Of a stretch of DNA of 64,000 nt, positions 10,638-22,806 are shown piece by piece (the first letter of the stretch is position 1; each line of letters begins with the position of its first letter). Both the position numbers and the translations under genes were made by a program. The notes beneath the pieces are model-generated. The model was not told the origin of the DNA. It made no database searches and saw nothing but the letters and a program-made list of their open reading frames with translations. This DNA comes from Cylindrobasidium torrendii FP15055 ss-10 (taxonomy: Eukaryota > Basidiomycota > Agaricomycetes > Agaricales > Physalacriaceae), in assembly GCA_000934385.1 (NCBI GenBank), contig KN880446.1, positions 160,833-224,832 on the forward strand. The letters are read 5' to 3'.

Positions 10638-11729
10638 ATGATCTCGCAACTCCAACCACCACAGGCCAATTCTGTCAAATTTCCCACAGCGTCGGTTCCA
10701 TCATCGACCACTTCGAGCTTCACCAGGCCAAGGAGAACCTCTTCGTCGCGGGCCATGGTGAGGTCAGACGCGTCGAGCACGAGCGTCATGTCAAGCGTCC
10801 ATGTTGCACATGATATCTGCAACACTATCTACGGCGAAGGAATGTTAGCCATTGACCGGCTCGAGAAATACTACGAGGGTTCTGCCAGTGCGTTTCACTA
10901 TCCAAGTAATCGCCCAAGTTGCTAACACGCTGTTTGCAGTGTACGCCGGGTCTATTACCCCGCATTCTACGATATAACCGTGTTTTAGCTATGAAAATCC
11001 TTGTCTGACCGCGACTTCTCGTGAAATGATTCAAGACATCTTCAGCCTTGGCCGTACGCTTCACGCAGTCGACATCCCGCGCCCTCTAGCGGCCATAATG
11101 ACGCTTCTTCGCCTGACACCCCCAGCGTCCTATGGCGACCCGTTACTTCATATGGTTCGGTGTTGGAACGATGTCGGCCAGATCACTGAGCATGAGACTT
11201 TCGGTGCGTCCTGACCGCCAGACAGAGGATAATAGCATTTATAGTTCTAGACGGCCATCACAAAGCTGTGGTCGAACACACCCTGAACGTTCTGTTCTTC
11301 CCAGACATCCATGTCGATGCCGACCCGCACGCTTCGCTCGAGTTTCCTTCCTCTGATTCTCTCATACATGTTGGCGCGCGCTCACGTTCGGCTATGTCTT
11401 CGCCGACATACCATCCCGGGTCACCGTCACTCCCAATTCCGGGCACATCCCTCTCGTTGCCGTCGCCATTGCATTTCCAATTGCGCATCATGACATCCCT
11501 CTCGTTCAACGAGCAAATGCGTATATGCCACCACCGCGACTTTTGGGATATCAAAGACCTGATGGGGCTTGTTCCGGGGATGTCGCTCGTGCAGTGGGTC
11601 ACAAGCAGGCTTACGGCCCGTAGCTTAGCATTCACATACAAGCTGCTTCCGTCAGCTTTCTCGACAGAAGGGCCATTAGGAAAGGCATTTGATAATGATG
11701 TCGGTTTACAAGGCTTAAGGCGGGTATGA
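10638..11729 (+). CDS. SigF-like/NTF2-like fold protein with a 1-nt exon or nested intron
   Basis: The exons that restore the frame are 10638-10887, a single base at 10940, 10989-11203 and 11251-11729; they total 945 nt, exactly 314 residues plus stop. After a Ser/Thr-rich head, the fold begins at VAHDICNTIYGEGMLAIDRLEKYYEGSA and continues IYENPCLTATSREMIQDIFSL. Then come EHETFDGHHKAVVEHTLNVLFFPDI and SLSFNEQMRICHHRDFWDIKDLMGLVPG, the pattern of the fungal SigF-like NTF2 family (cone-like alpha+beta, ligand pocket, function unknown). Intron 1 (10888-10939) has a perfect GCTAAC branch and GCAG end; intron 2 (10941-10988) has GTACGC and TTTTAG. Without the single T, the peptide hits a stop within eight codons. 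Confidence 0.75.
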
Positions 11730-12101
11730 GGATGTGTTGTGATTATCGGACGCGGACTGTTGTACCGGATAGGCTGTCATGTCTCTTGTACCATTACTAT
11801 TTAATACAGTCGAGGCTTTAAGATACGCATATCCTATCATACTCTACGTAGGGATATTTAATGGCTCGATAGCAAGTCAACTGGGAAATTATGCTCTAAA
11901 CTTGGTTGCAGATGTTCGTTCAGATTTTCGCCTTGGCTTTATAATGAGTGCAACAAGTGTCTAGATCGCACAACTCTGGTACAACTAGCCTAGTGGCTAG
12001 AAGCCTGTGTTCGATAGCTTGTCCTGGGTCCAGGATTGAACCGATCGCGATTCGTTAATTGATCACCGCTAGTAGTACTTACCATTCGACCTCCAACACC
12101 C
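11730..12101. other. Intergenic, nothing firm
   Basis: This 372-bp spacer includes a stretch at about 11980-12045 that vaguely resembles Pol III A and B boxes, but no tRNA fold could be made. Otherwise it is empty. Confidence 0.4.
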
Positions 12102-15100
12102 ATGTCGTCTGCGCCTGATCCTAAGGGCCCAAAATCACCTCCAAAAGCAAGAGCAAAGGAGGAAATACACTGGAATACGGGCTGGTGGGACTACTATCCT
12201 TTGGTTGAGCAGCTTTCCCCGCGGTATGTCACCCAATCAACCTTGAAGCTATGTGCTCACCCATTCAGGCGGATTGAATGGTCGAACTCATCGGTAATAT
12301 TCTCCGCACATTCAAGCGAGCCAAGGATTCTGGCGCGTCACTTTTCATCCTCGAAGCATTTCAGCATCCCTACACCAACGCCCATCCTCAGCCAGCCCGA
12401 CGCGTTCGACCCACCCACTGTGATCTCACTGGCACCTGGAGATGTGCACTTGTTTGCCTACTTCCCTCCTGGACAACGCTACTCCAACGGGACTGCTTGC
12501 TTATGGAAACGTGGTCCTGAGATTGACAATTGGACAATTGATGACTCTTGGACTATAGCGCCTAGCGCTGGCATAATTGCCGCGAGTTGGCTTGGATCTC
12601 CCAGAGAGGTGCGTCTCAATACCAGTGTTGTACGTGCACTCATCCTAGAAATAAAGTGGGTCGCGAACGACCAAGCAGAGTTTGTGCGACTACCTCGGCG
12701 TGGACCTGCGACACCAGTGTCTGATCCAACACTGCTCCTCATCACACAAGACCATCGCGCGACTCTGTGTTATATGAGGCAGTTCTCCAACAAGCTACAG
12801 ATGATTTCTGTGTCTTTGAGCTATCCCAATTCGACTGCAGAAACCGGAACACCAGCAAACTTGGATCGAGACAACGTCAATGTTCTGCAAATATGCTCTA
12901 CCGCTGCTATTGGCCTAGCATATGATGGTATAGCATTCCGTCTTCTTCATTCGTACAGCTATTAAGGCCAGCCACAGCGACTTCAGTCCTTGTTGCTACG
13001 CGCTCTCATGTCCTACCTTACCCCACTGTCAATAACGACCACGAGATGGAATTAGGACTAAATGTCAACTATGCTCAAGAACAACCACAAGAGAAGGATC
13101 AACTGTCCACATCGGACGAATCCTGTGACGAAGAAGCCATCATAGCAGTCTCGCAGATAAATTTGGCATTCAGTGGACAGATGGGTAAGTCCGGTCCCTC
13201 CTCTTGTTTGCATCGAATTGATCTTCGAGACTACAGTGATGTCTAGCCAACCTCTTGATCCAATTCCTATATCCCATGGTAATGTCAGCGACCTACAATT
13301 TGTCGCTCGACCAGCCATAAGCAAAGAGAGTCCACCGTCCCTATATCTACTCACCCTTTCCCTCAATTTTGGGAATTGTTCGTCCTTTTTTATCCAAACC
13401 CCTACCCCTCTGGTTAATGTTTACATAGACTCGTCCACGCCGAAGTCTTGTCTTACTTGTCACTCGTTTTCGAAAGAGTCGGACAGCTCTACATGGGTCA
13501 GTTTCGTCAATTTGGTTCAGGCCTCAATGCTTACTGTTATCCTAAGACATGGGAATCCGCTGCTTCTCGAGAATGGGAGAATCAGGTTGTTGCAGTGATG
13601 GCGCCCTCTAGGGTACACCGTGCTGGTCCAGGCGGATTGTACGTTTCTTTACTCTCGACTACGGGGTCATTCCAGGCCAGAAGAGATCAAAAGGAAAAGG
13701 AAGTTCGAATTGGCTCAACACGGTGCCTACAATTGTCAGTGCTGAAGTTCATGCTTCTCGCGTACTGACCCACCACAGACCTCAGCTGGACGACAACGTA
13801 CAGTACGATACGGCTTCCGTGTTCACTGTCTCCACTAAAGTCGGGAAAGAACGTATGTGTTCTAAATATCATCCCTGGATCTTGCTTAGCGTTGAAAAGT
13901 TCCCATCTGTGGGGCGCTCTCATCCAACGATCTCCTCCTGTGCACACTCTCGTCAAACATTTTCGCATCGCAGGTGTCTGTCCATCACCTCCCTCGGCCA
14001 TACGCATCACCGAGTGATGTTCCCCCACTGGCCGTTGGTCTCGCCAGTGCCATCCTCTCTCGTCGTGAGACAACAGACTTTGTCCACGTCCTCTCCCTTC
14101 CTTCCCTTAGTCTTGGCGACTTTGTTAACATCGTGTATCATACGCTGTCCATACTGGAAAAACAAAAGAGATCAGGCGTTGTGATTCGTCTGACCATTGG
14201 TGTATGCCTAGAGGTTTACAGGTGTGTCTCTTTTGTGCTTGGTGTTCTCGTTCTTACGCCAAAATAGAAACCGAGCTCGAACGGCTAAGGGCACTGAGAA
14301 GGAGTCTTTGGACGCACGATGGAGGTCTGCTCATGACTTGTGCTCTTTGATTGCTTGTAACAGTGCCTTTGATGATTGCCGCGATGCGGACGGTCCTGAT
14401 CTCGGTAAGCATTACGACGACTCTTCCATTTTTTGAATTAAAGTCCACCTGCAAGGCGCTATCTGGCAATTCTTCACCCTGTCTAATTGGGTTATTGCAT
14501 TACTCGAGAAAATCATGAAAGAGGCTGTGCTTCGCAACAACGGGCCCACTATGTCTAAGGAGACGTCCGACGACCTCTTTGGTGCAGATCCAGAGCCATG
14601 TAAGCCATGTCCCTCCGGTGACGAAGTTTTTCATCCCTTTCAGCTCCAGCTACAGAAGGTTCTTCCCAGATCGATTCGCCTTACCTCCTACACATTGTAC
14701 ATCCATATGCCCTCCAAGGACTCAAGACAGCTTTGGGAAATATCAAAACCCTACGCGACAGGCTTCGTGTGTTGAACGCACAGGGGGAAAACTCGCACCT
14801 AGCCAAAGGCGTCTTCGTAGACATGGTTGACTGCGCCAGCATTAAGCTTGACGCTCTGGAGGAGATCATCGATGGATTTCTCATTGGCGCCGCCAAGATT
14901 CCTCGTATGCCCTCTCGCGTCGAACGCCATCCAAGCATCTAACAATCCTACAGCGGAAGACAACTGGCGGAGTCTGGCAGCCTGCGAGCCCACACTTGCT
15001 ATGCAACAACAACTTGTCGACAACATTCGTACATTGTGCAACTCGGGGGTCATATCGAAGTCGCAGCTATATATCAAACCTGAAGAACTTGTCGACGGGT

Positions 15101-15402
15101 TCGAATCGCTGACTTTGGAGACGCCAGAGGATCTAGACGCACCACAGGACAAGGACAAAGATGTTATCACGAAAGGGCTGTTGCTCAAGCAGGTGAAGTC
15201 AGTGAAATGCCAAAGGTGTGGTGGAGAGTCAGAAGCTGCAGCGGGAGCGTCAGAGCCTACGACGGGAGTGTTGACGGTTGGGACGCCTTCGCCGAGATGG
15301 CGCGCATGGGAGAGGATCTGGATGACTTCGTGTATTTGTGGTGGTGCTTGGGTGAAAGGATATGTTGTACCAGCACCGGTTACAAATGTAATAGGACAGT
15401 AG
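12102..15402 (+). CDS. MED16: Mediator complex subunit 16 (Med16)
   Basis: This is a long multi-exon gene for a Mediator tail subunit that relays activator signals to RNA polymerase II. Exon 1 is 12102-12223 and exon 2 is 12269-12927. Later exons run to 15402 with clear introns near 13654-13700, 13856-13974, 14221-14266, 14405-14440, 14600-14643 and 14910-14950; one junction near 13340-13430 is uncertain. The head has IHWNTGWWDYYPLVEQLSPR followed by a propeller-like region (HLFAYFPPGQRYSNGTACLWKRG). The C-terminus carries the family's paired cysteines, VKCQRCGGESE and WERIWMTSCICGGAWVKG. The protein is about 900 residues, as expected. The assignment rests mainly on that zinc-like end and overall layout. 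Confidence 0.78.
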
Positions 15403-15523
15403 TAATGGACATGATGGGTATATATCACACTCGACTTTTTTTGTTACCGAAGCATATCAGAGCCGCACCCGCTCGTAGATCATTCTTGCTCGTTCATTCT
15501 TGTCCCCAACGCCGATAATCACG

Positions 15524-17276
15524 TCAGAGTTTCGCCAGTGTTTCTTGCTCGTTGCCCAGGTAGTATGTAGTTGCGTCTTTGATCTCTGAAAGCCATTCGG
15601 CGACGACCTCTCTCGATGTGACGTTTTCGTCCCAGAAAACATTGAGCCGCATGATGCCCTTGTAGCTCGAGGCGCCTAGGTATACCTCTCCGGGCTGGCA
15701 TCGCAAGCGCGTATGCACTGAGTCGACCAGAATTTTCGGGTTCTGAGCAGGGTAGCTCGTCGGGAGAAGGCCGTCAATCTGAAATATTAGCTTTGTCTTA
15801 TACCAAGCAGATGGAGTGATGAACATACCCGCCCAAGACTGGATCCACCCATGCCCATTACAAGCCCATTCCTGCTTCTTTCCAATGCGCTCACGGGTCT
15901 ATCGGGCGGCGGAGACTTCATAGATGAAGACAACGCTTTGGTACCTTCGATACGCGCCGGCATCCCCCCGGCGTTGAGCTCTAGATACAAAGGGTGGTTG
16001 AAGTATGCTGCTGCCTGCGCGCGCATCGTCTTCGCCCGGTGGAAAAAGCGCGGGGTAGGGAGTAGTTCTCCGTAGCTCGGGATATATTTGTCTGCATTGA
16101 GGTGCAAAGGCGTGAACGGGAGGCGGAGGAAGAAGAACGCAATGTTAATCATGGCAACGTCTGCGCCGCCTGCTCTATACCATTCGGGATTCAACAGAGG
16201 ACGTTGATTGATTGGACCAGCATCCCATATCTGTTTTAGTGCTCGGTCAGTACGTGCAAGATTGAGATTGAGATTGGAGTTGAGAGGGCGTACAGGTTCT
16301 CGTTGACGGAATTGCCATTCTTCCTCTGAGATCTCTCCTCGGGCGTACCGTCGTGCGAGCACGCGGGCCATTGCCACTTGTCCAATGATAGGATAGGCGT
16401 TGCCGAAGGTCAGACCATGTTTGCGACAAGTCATCCCAACAGCACTCGACTGTTCGTGGGTCAAGTCAACCCAGACGATGGATGATTTAGTGGGCCTCAG
16501 GACCATGTTGGCCGTGAAATTCCCGGGGAGCGTATATCCACCCTGAAAGCAGCATTAACGATTACTGTCTGTGATGCGCAGAATAGGCGCACATTCATGC
16601 TTCTGGCTCGAATGGAGTTGATCACATTAGCCATAGCTCGACGCCAGCGCTGCCGAGCCAGCGTCTGCTTCTTCATGGGAAACAAGTCTTCCGCACACGG
16701 GCACAGCGCAAGTCTCGCGGGCAGACTGTCTGCACTCTCGAATATACCATTCGCCAGGCTGTCTAGCAGCGCGCGCACCACTGCAAAGAACGAAATGCCG
16801 TCAATGATAGCGTGGGCAGCATGGATCGCAAGATGGTAGCGCCCCTCGCAATCCGAGCGTTTGAGGACGAAGAGCTGAGTGAGGTGGTCGTCGTTGAGTA
16901 TTCGTTTGGCATTGAGCACGGTGTCCAAGTATGCGTACGCTTCCTCCTCTGAACGCACACTTTCCCAGACGATTTCTCCCACTCTACAAGTTCGCAAACG
17001 ATTTTGGTCCACCACGAAGCGCAAGTCGTCGTCGGAGGGTCCAAGCTTGTCGAAATAGGCGCCAAGGAGCGGATTTCGCTGCTTGATGCTGATCCATGCC
17101 TGCGCAACCGTGCTCTCTGAGATGTTCGTGTCCAGGGCGTCAAAAGCAACTGACTGCACCAAATCCGTGCATCCATGAAGAACTGTACTACGATAGTAGA
17201 ATTGAAGTTCGTTGAGCCCAAGACCGCGTTCGTACACTTCCTCCGCGCCTCCTCGACGCGTCCAAGACTTTGACAT
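15524..17276 (-). CDS. Condensation/alcohol acetyltransferase-fold acyltransferase
   Basis: Four exons, 16593-17276, 16294-16542, 15829-16230 and 15524-15778, all join in phase 0 and give 529 residues. The diagnostic feature is HAAHAIIDGISFF near residue 160, an HxxxD active-site motif of the chloramphenicol-acetyltransferase/condensation superfamily, followed by FAVVRALLDSLANG. The N-terminal ERGLGLNELQFYYRSTVLHG resembles the start of these enzymes. Members include alcohol acetyltransferases and transferases of secondary metabolism; the acyl donor and acceptor here are unknown. A second expected DFGWG-like motif is not obvious. The ATG at 17276 is the first in frame; the upstream open stretch lacks a further ATG. 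It converges with Med16 and is probably cytosolic. Confidence 0.65.
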
Positions 17277-17440
17277 GCTGGTCGAGAATATGGTGGTCTT
17301 CTCGGTCCTACATGAAAATCTAAATAGAATTATCCCGGCCAAACGGAGGGCACCAGGGCCACCAGGCCCGGTATCATATGCGATGCGATCAAAATCATAT
17401 CAAGCGAACTCCCCTGACTGACTTCGAGTACATGATGTGT

Positions 17441-19563
17441 CTAGTCATTGTGTATCCTCTGGAAAATGTTGCGTCCCACCCCATCCTCGCCTACGACCCA
17501 ATGCCTCTCAAGCCGGTAACCTTTCCAATTGGGAAGAACCCGACTCCAGACAAACCAGTAAAATGTGCCCACTAGCGAGACTCCACAAGCTGTCAGTGCA
17601 TGTGCCTACAGAATGTAAACATCAAGTAACAGGAAGACCAAACTGAACTGGGAAGACGTACATAGTATGGCAGATGCTCATATGTCCGACTGCCCTCTCC
17701 TGGGGGAACGAAGGGTATTGTCACCAGGAAGATATTTGATAGCAGGAAGATAACCACAACAAGTTTGTGGGCTCTGAAGGGAGGGTCCCATCTATACGTC
17801 GGATATGGCGAAATGCGAGATGAGAGCAAAAGGAGACCCAAAGCAACGAACACGTTGATCAGAGCCAGGCAATAGGACGATACTATCGAGAGGTCAGTAC
17901 AACTCGAGGCCATAGAGTTTTATACAGATCCGTACAGCTGATCATGAAGAGGTAGGCGTCCCCTTGTGGAGGAAGCAACATCAGGCATACGTTCAGAACC
18001 CATTGAAAAGACAAAGCTGCGAGCGGCCCGCCAAATGGTCTTGTACTCGCAAAGAACGACGAGAAGGGGATGATGCCTTCACGGCCAAGTTCCTGAAGCA
18101 CTGCCACGGGCCGTTATTCAATGGAAGGGTGGTCACGAGAAATAGACCTGCACACCTCGTCCTTGACTGAACTGTCCGGACAGCAAGTTGCCGAGAGTGG
18201 AGAACGCGATGAGGAAACTGAGGACCTGATGCCCATGGGGTGAATTCATGCAAGAAACCGGATTGTGTGGGACTCACTCGTTCAGTCTTCTCTCCAAAGA
18301 GATTGCGAAAGAACAGCGCGCTGTGGTGGTAGTCAGTTTGACGCTTAGGACTATGGGCCCGGAAAAAGTCTTTGACGCACGCAACGATTCTACGTCCCGA
18401 TAGAATATCCTGTTTCTCAACAACAGCAAAGTATGCCACATTAACCAGGATATAGACGACAGTCACGGCTGCTAGCGCAATCGGAGCCGCGCGCTTGATG
18501 GTTCGAATTGGGTTTCTGACTTCAGAAAGAGCATAATTTGCTGTCGAATAACCAACAAACGACCAGATGACATTGTACATCCCCGAGACCAGAGCACTAA
18601 CATCACTGTTACTGTCTTGAAATGGGTGTCGAAACGGATGCTCCGGAAGCGGGTAATCCGTTGAAGGAGTGACTATCCAAGGAAGTAGACCTGTCACGGC
18701 AAGGAGCCCACCAAAAGCAAAGAATGACAAAAGTGCGAGCTTGAATATTCCAAGAGTGTTTTGCAGGGCTACACCGAATCGAACGCTTGTACCGTGCGTG
18801 GTGGCTACAAACGTTAGGCAGACGAAGGCCACAAGCCGTGTGTTGAAAGGGTTCAATTCGAGCCCCAGAGCATGAAGTGTATCTATGCCATGAAATGAGA
18901 TTCAGAATGGAGAAGTACATGGTCGCTTACATTCACTAAAAACTAGGCTGTTGGCTGCTGAACTGCCTGTGATGACGGCGTAGACTGCGAAGACACAGGT
19001 CGCAAGAAATGCTGGTCGTCGATAGATATACTCCAGATAATTCTTCTCACCGCCACTCCGGGGGAGGCCCTAGCAGGCATTAGATTGGAGCCCATACTGG
19101 TGAAAAGCCGTACCGTTCCAAGCTCTATATACACAGCTGTGCCCACAGAGGCGATGGTTGCACCTATTACCCACATGAGAAGCGCCATTCCTACGCTACC
19201 GGAGGCACGCAGGATGAGACTCGGTGTGGCGAAAATGCTAGTGAGATTTGCGTGTTAGGTAGACGTACATGCATTACCAATTCACTGACCCAGTGCCCAC
19301 AATGCGATTGAATACAAGGCTGCTGGCGGAGAACAAACCAAGACTCCGTTTGTTCTTTGGAACGTTGTCAAACTCTTCACCGAGCCCATCGCGGCCTGTA
19401 AGAATGAGGCGAATGCTATCAATCTGTGTTCATGACTTTGCGATTGAAGTCGCGTACTTCCACCGTTATCCTCGTCCTCACGGTGGACGGCTACTGGGAC
19501 AAGATGTCCAGCCCTAGGGCTTTCGGGCCGGAGGAGCGGCTCTGTCTCGGCACTTGCTACCAT
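17441..19563 (-). CDS. APC-superfamily amino acid permease (methionine/LAT-like)
   Basis: This multi-exon gene starts at ATG 19563 (MVASAETEPLLRPESP). The first introns are 19396-19436 and 19289-... The first membrane helix LGLFSASSLVFNRIVGTGIFATPS is the classic APC helix 1 with a GTGIF-type unwound substrate site. Further helices are readable: GMALLMWVIGATIASVGTAVYIELG, NTRLVAFVCLTFVATTHGTS, LVSGMYNVIWSFVGYSTANYALSEVRNP (the conserved YxGxxxxN...E.RNP block), AAVTVVYILVNVAYFAVV and the C-terminal helices ending LVGTFYWFVWSRVLP. The pattern best fits fungal high-affinity methionine permease-like carriers; substrate specificity is inference. The last exon ends at 17441 (..FQRIHND). It is divergently paired with Pus4 with almost no promoter space between. 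Confidence 0.85.
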
Positions 19564-19589
19564 CGAGGTGATGGAGGTCGCGTCGAGTG

Positions 19590-20812
19590 ATGCGTCTTGG
19601 GCACGTGATGCTCTTAGCTTCTTCTTCTCGCTTTACTCGTCTCTTCAAACTCTCACGCATCATGCCAAAAGCTTCACTTTCGTCGTTACCGGTTTCTGGG
19701 ATATTTGGCATCAACAAGCCATCTGGACCCGTGTCCATGTCGCTGCTGAATGAAATACAACCACTCATCTACAAATCGCGACTATTCGTCGAGGAGGACA
19801 AAATCATCTTGAAACCTAAAAAGGGTAAGGGAAAGAGGAGAAACAACCAGCCTGTGAAAGTTGGACAGGGAGGCACGCTCGACCCTCTCGCGGATGGTGT
19901 ACTAGGTGCGGTTCCTCGCCGAACAGTTCAACAATGTCCTCAATATTCCACTAGTCGTTGCCGTAGGTAAGGCTACTAAATCGCTCCAGAGCTTCCTCGA
20001 CGGGCCCAAAGTGGGTCGCCAATATTCGCGTATAACATTTTCTGACTACAACCAGGAATACACCGCGACTTGTCTATTGGGCGCGGAGACCGACTCATAC
20101 GACAGTGAGGGCAAGATCGTCCGTAAAGCACCTTGGAAACATGTCACCGAGGAAGCAGTCAAAGAGAAACTCTGCCAGTTCACAGGAAAGATCACCCAAA
20201 TCCCTCCAATGTCTGTCACTACCCCCGTGAACCTCTATGGATTGTCATATTCTGACCTCCTGTAGCTTCTCCGCACTTAAAATGGACGGCAAGCCTCTAT
20301 ACGAATACGCACGCAAGGGGCTGCCACTCCCACGTCCAATTGCTTCTCGCGAAGTAACCATCCTTAGCCTCGAATTAGTGAAATGGCTCGGCACGGACCA
20401 CTCGTTCTCGTATCCCACCCAATCCTTGACTGACGAAGAGCGCAAGGCATTGGAAGTTGCCGTCAAAAGCGTGGACAAGGACGCAGAAATCAAGAATGAA
20501 CCAGAAGAAAGTGCGCCGGACGAAAAACCAGCTGCATTCGTGATTAAGATGACCGTCTCTGGCGGGACATATGTTCGCTCCATTGTACACGATCTTGCGC
20601 ATGCTGTTCAGTCTTGCGGTCATGTTGTGACCCTCTCGCGGACTAGACAAGGACAGTTCACACTTGCGCCAGAGAAGGAAGACGACCTACCTTGTATCCC
20701 ATACGCTATCTTCGATGCTGCAGTCAAGGACGAGAACGGCCAGGTCGATGCAGATGGCTGGTTGGAGTGGGAACAGCAAGTGATAGAGCACCTTCAAATA
20801 ATAAATGTCTAG
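19590..20812 (+). CDS. PUS4: tRNA pseudouridine-55 synthase, Pus4/TruB family
   Basis: Exons 19590-19905, 19955-20210 and 20266-20812 give 372 residues. It isomerises U55 in the T-loop of cytosolic and mitochondrial tRNAs. Visible motifs are GIFGINKPSG at the start, the catalytic aspartate segment [49 protein letters not shown] across the second intron, and VSGGTYVRSIVHDLA near the end. A charged insertion (KPKKGKGKRRNNQ) before the catalytic segment is also present in yeast Pus4. Starts at 19590, 19608 and 19662 are possible; the longer ones add an Arg-rich lead (SSRFTRLFKLSR) that could target mitochondria. The gene starts 26 bp from the divergent permease ATG. Confidence 0.92.
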
Positions 20813-21198
20813 GCCGTAAGCCCATCTTCATCGTGCCCCGCCTTTTCTGTTGATCCCCCCGGCACAGCAGAACTGACGGGCCGTCAGTGAAGTCAAATGG
20901 GCGGAGTGGCACCAAGAAAATAATCTCTGGCTAGAGTCGTAGTACCCCGAACCCTATGGATTCATTAGACAGCTCAATCGTCCTTGTCTTGTCATCCCCG
21001 CATCCATTGTCACCAACGCAGCATTTCTCACTCCCACGTTCGGCTCGTGCTATGTACTCTGGCCGCTTGGATACCTCCGGAGGGCACGCCCGAGCGCGGT
21101 CCGTGTGCCCCCCGGTCCGGTACTCCCGCGATCATCGAATATATAAAGCTCGAGCGTGTTCAAATGAGCTCTATATTCCGTTTCCCTTCATCGCTACA
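20813..21198. other. Intergenic with TATA box
   Basis: This 386-bp region is the promoter of the aldolase gene. It includes a short perfect palindromic motif GACGGGCCGTC at 20875-20885. Confidence 0.4.
21140..21148 (+). promoter_or_regulatory. TATA box of the DHDPS-family gene
   Basis: TATATAAAG is 51-59 bp before the ATG at 21199, a close and convincing spacing. Confidence 0.6.
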
Positions 21199-22446
21199 AT
21201 GACTACCAACGGTACCCACGCTGCTACGCGCCCATTAACTGCCGGCATCTATGCACCTATTCCTACTTTCTTCCTAGCAGGGTCTGAAGATCTTGGTAAC
21301 GAACATTCTTGCTATCTGAAGTCACCCTACTAATAGTGTATGGTTAGATATCCCCAGCTTCGAGGCACACATTACCCGTGTTGCCGCCGCGGGTGTTGGT
21401 CCCCTCATTGCTGGCTCTATGGGCGAAGCACACCACCTATCTCATGAAGAACGAATAATCCTGATCAAGTCCGCTCGCAAGGCTTTGGACGCGGCAGGTT
21501 ACTCAAGCACGCCTGTCATCGTTGGAACCGGTGCAGGTAGCACCAGAGAAAGCATTGAGCTCACCAAGGCTGCTGCCGCCGCTGGTGCCGACTACTCCAT
21601 TGTCATCGCCAGTGGATACTATGCAGGCGCATACGGGAACAACAAGAAAGCTCTCAAGGCTTTCTGGACGGAAATCGCAGCTGCCAGCCCCATCCCAGTT
21701 ATCATTTACAACTGTGCGCCCATGTCCATGCCAGTCTTTTCGGCTACTCATTGTGTACAGACCCTGGTGCCAGTGGTGGAATCGACCTCGACTCAGATCT
21801 GATAACAGAGCTCGCGCAGGAATGCCCCAATCTGTGCGGTGTGAAGCTCACGTACGTGCCTTTAGCAGTGGCTGTCGTTTATATTAGGTTCGGCAGCTGA
21901 CCGTTCTTGCTACCCCAGATGCGGCAATGTGGGGAAACTCACGCGTATCGCCACGAGCGTATCGACGCCGGAATTCGCCCAGCTTTATCCGAGAAAGAAG
22001 GAGGAGGCACCTTTCCTCGTTCTCGGGGGCTTCATTGACTTTTTGGTCCCTTCCGCCTTCACCAATGCGCATGGCGCCATCACTGGATTGGCCAACCTCG
22101 CTCCTGTGAGCATCCGGACATCGTCGCTTGACTGAATGCTGACTGTCTTTTATAGCACGCAATTGCCAAGCTGTTCGCACTGTCAGAAGAAGCTAAGAAG
22201 GATCTCTCAGTGCTTCCCGAAGCTCTACGTTTACAAGGTATCATCGCGCGTGCCGACTTCACCATTGCGAAGGGGTCCATTGCTGGGACCAAGTATCTCT
22301 TGGAGAAGACATACGGTTATGGAGGCGTTCCACGCAAACCACTTGCTCCTCTAGAGGATGCTGCCGCCCAGGCGCTGCTTGAGCACCCGCATACGAAGGA
22401 GGTTATTGCACTTGAACGCGAGATCAGCGGCAAGACCAAGGCATAG
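21199..22446 (+). CDS. DHDPS/NAL-family class I aldolase (2-keto-3-deoxy sugar acid or hydroxy-oxoglutarate aldolase type)
   Basis: Five exons, 21199-21295, 21348-21713, 21761-21851, 21919-22105 and 22156-22446, give 343 residues in frame. The TIM-barrel signature is plain: GIYAPIPTFF, GSMGEAHHLSHEER (a GS.GE.. substrate loop), PVIVGTGAGSTRESIELTKAAAAAGAD, VIIYNYPGASGGIDLDSD with the YNYP tyrosine, then CGVKLTCGNVGKLTR with the Schiff-base lysine, and VLGGFIDFLVPSAF. Fungi do not make lysine through DHDPS, so the enzyme likely belongs to the fungal branch acting on keto-deoxy sugar acids (for example L-threo-3-deoxy-hexulosonate) or 4-hydroxy-2-oxoglutarate. The exact substrate is not decided by sequence. 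Cytosolic location is expected. Confidence 0.9.
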
Positions 22447-22806
22447 ACGTGCAATGTACATAACATGTAAACTATACTGTAATGGCGGACAGATAGATGT
22501 ACTTATGTTAGTCCTCAAATTTGGCCATTGAAGTCCAGCAGCGATTTGAGTAGCAGAACACAACAACATGTTGAAAGCAGATTGGGACTGTGACACCTTT
22601 ACCAGTTGGAGGGGCTTGAACACTGGAGAATGAGCGAATGCTGAGAAGACGTATAGATCTCAATTGCAGCGAAGCCTGGTGTAAACTGTGGTCACCGTGA
22701 AAAGATGCCTGCATATCATGGATTCATAGCGATAGAGCATAGGCGTATACAACGAAGCGAGCCCCTAGCCCACTCCGGCTCCCTCTCGAAAGGTCCCAAG
22801 GCGAAT
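22447..22806. other. Convergent 3' spacer
   Basis: This 360-bp stretch lies between the aldolase and eL34 genes. I see no supported feature. Confidence 0.4.

Noticed and set aside
11980..12045. Possible tRNA or tRNA-derived SINE (A-box-like TAGCCTAGTGG, B-box-like GTTCGATAG)
   Set aside because: The boxes are only about 15-25 bp apart and no cloverleaf can be drawn; the B box is imperfect.
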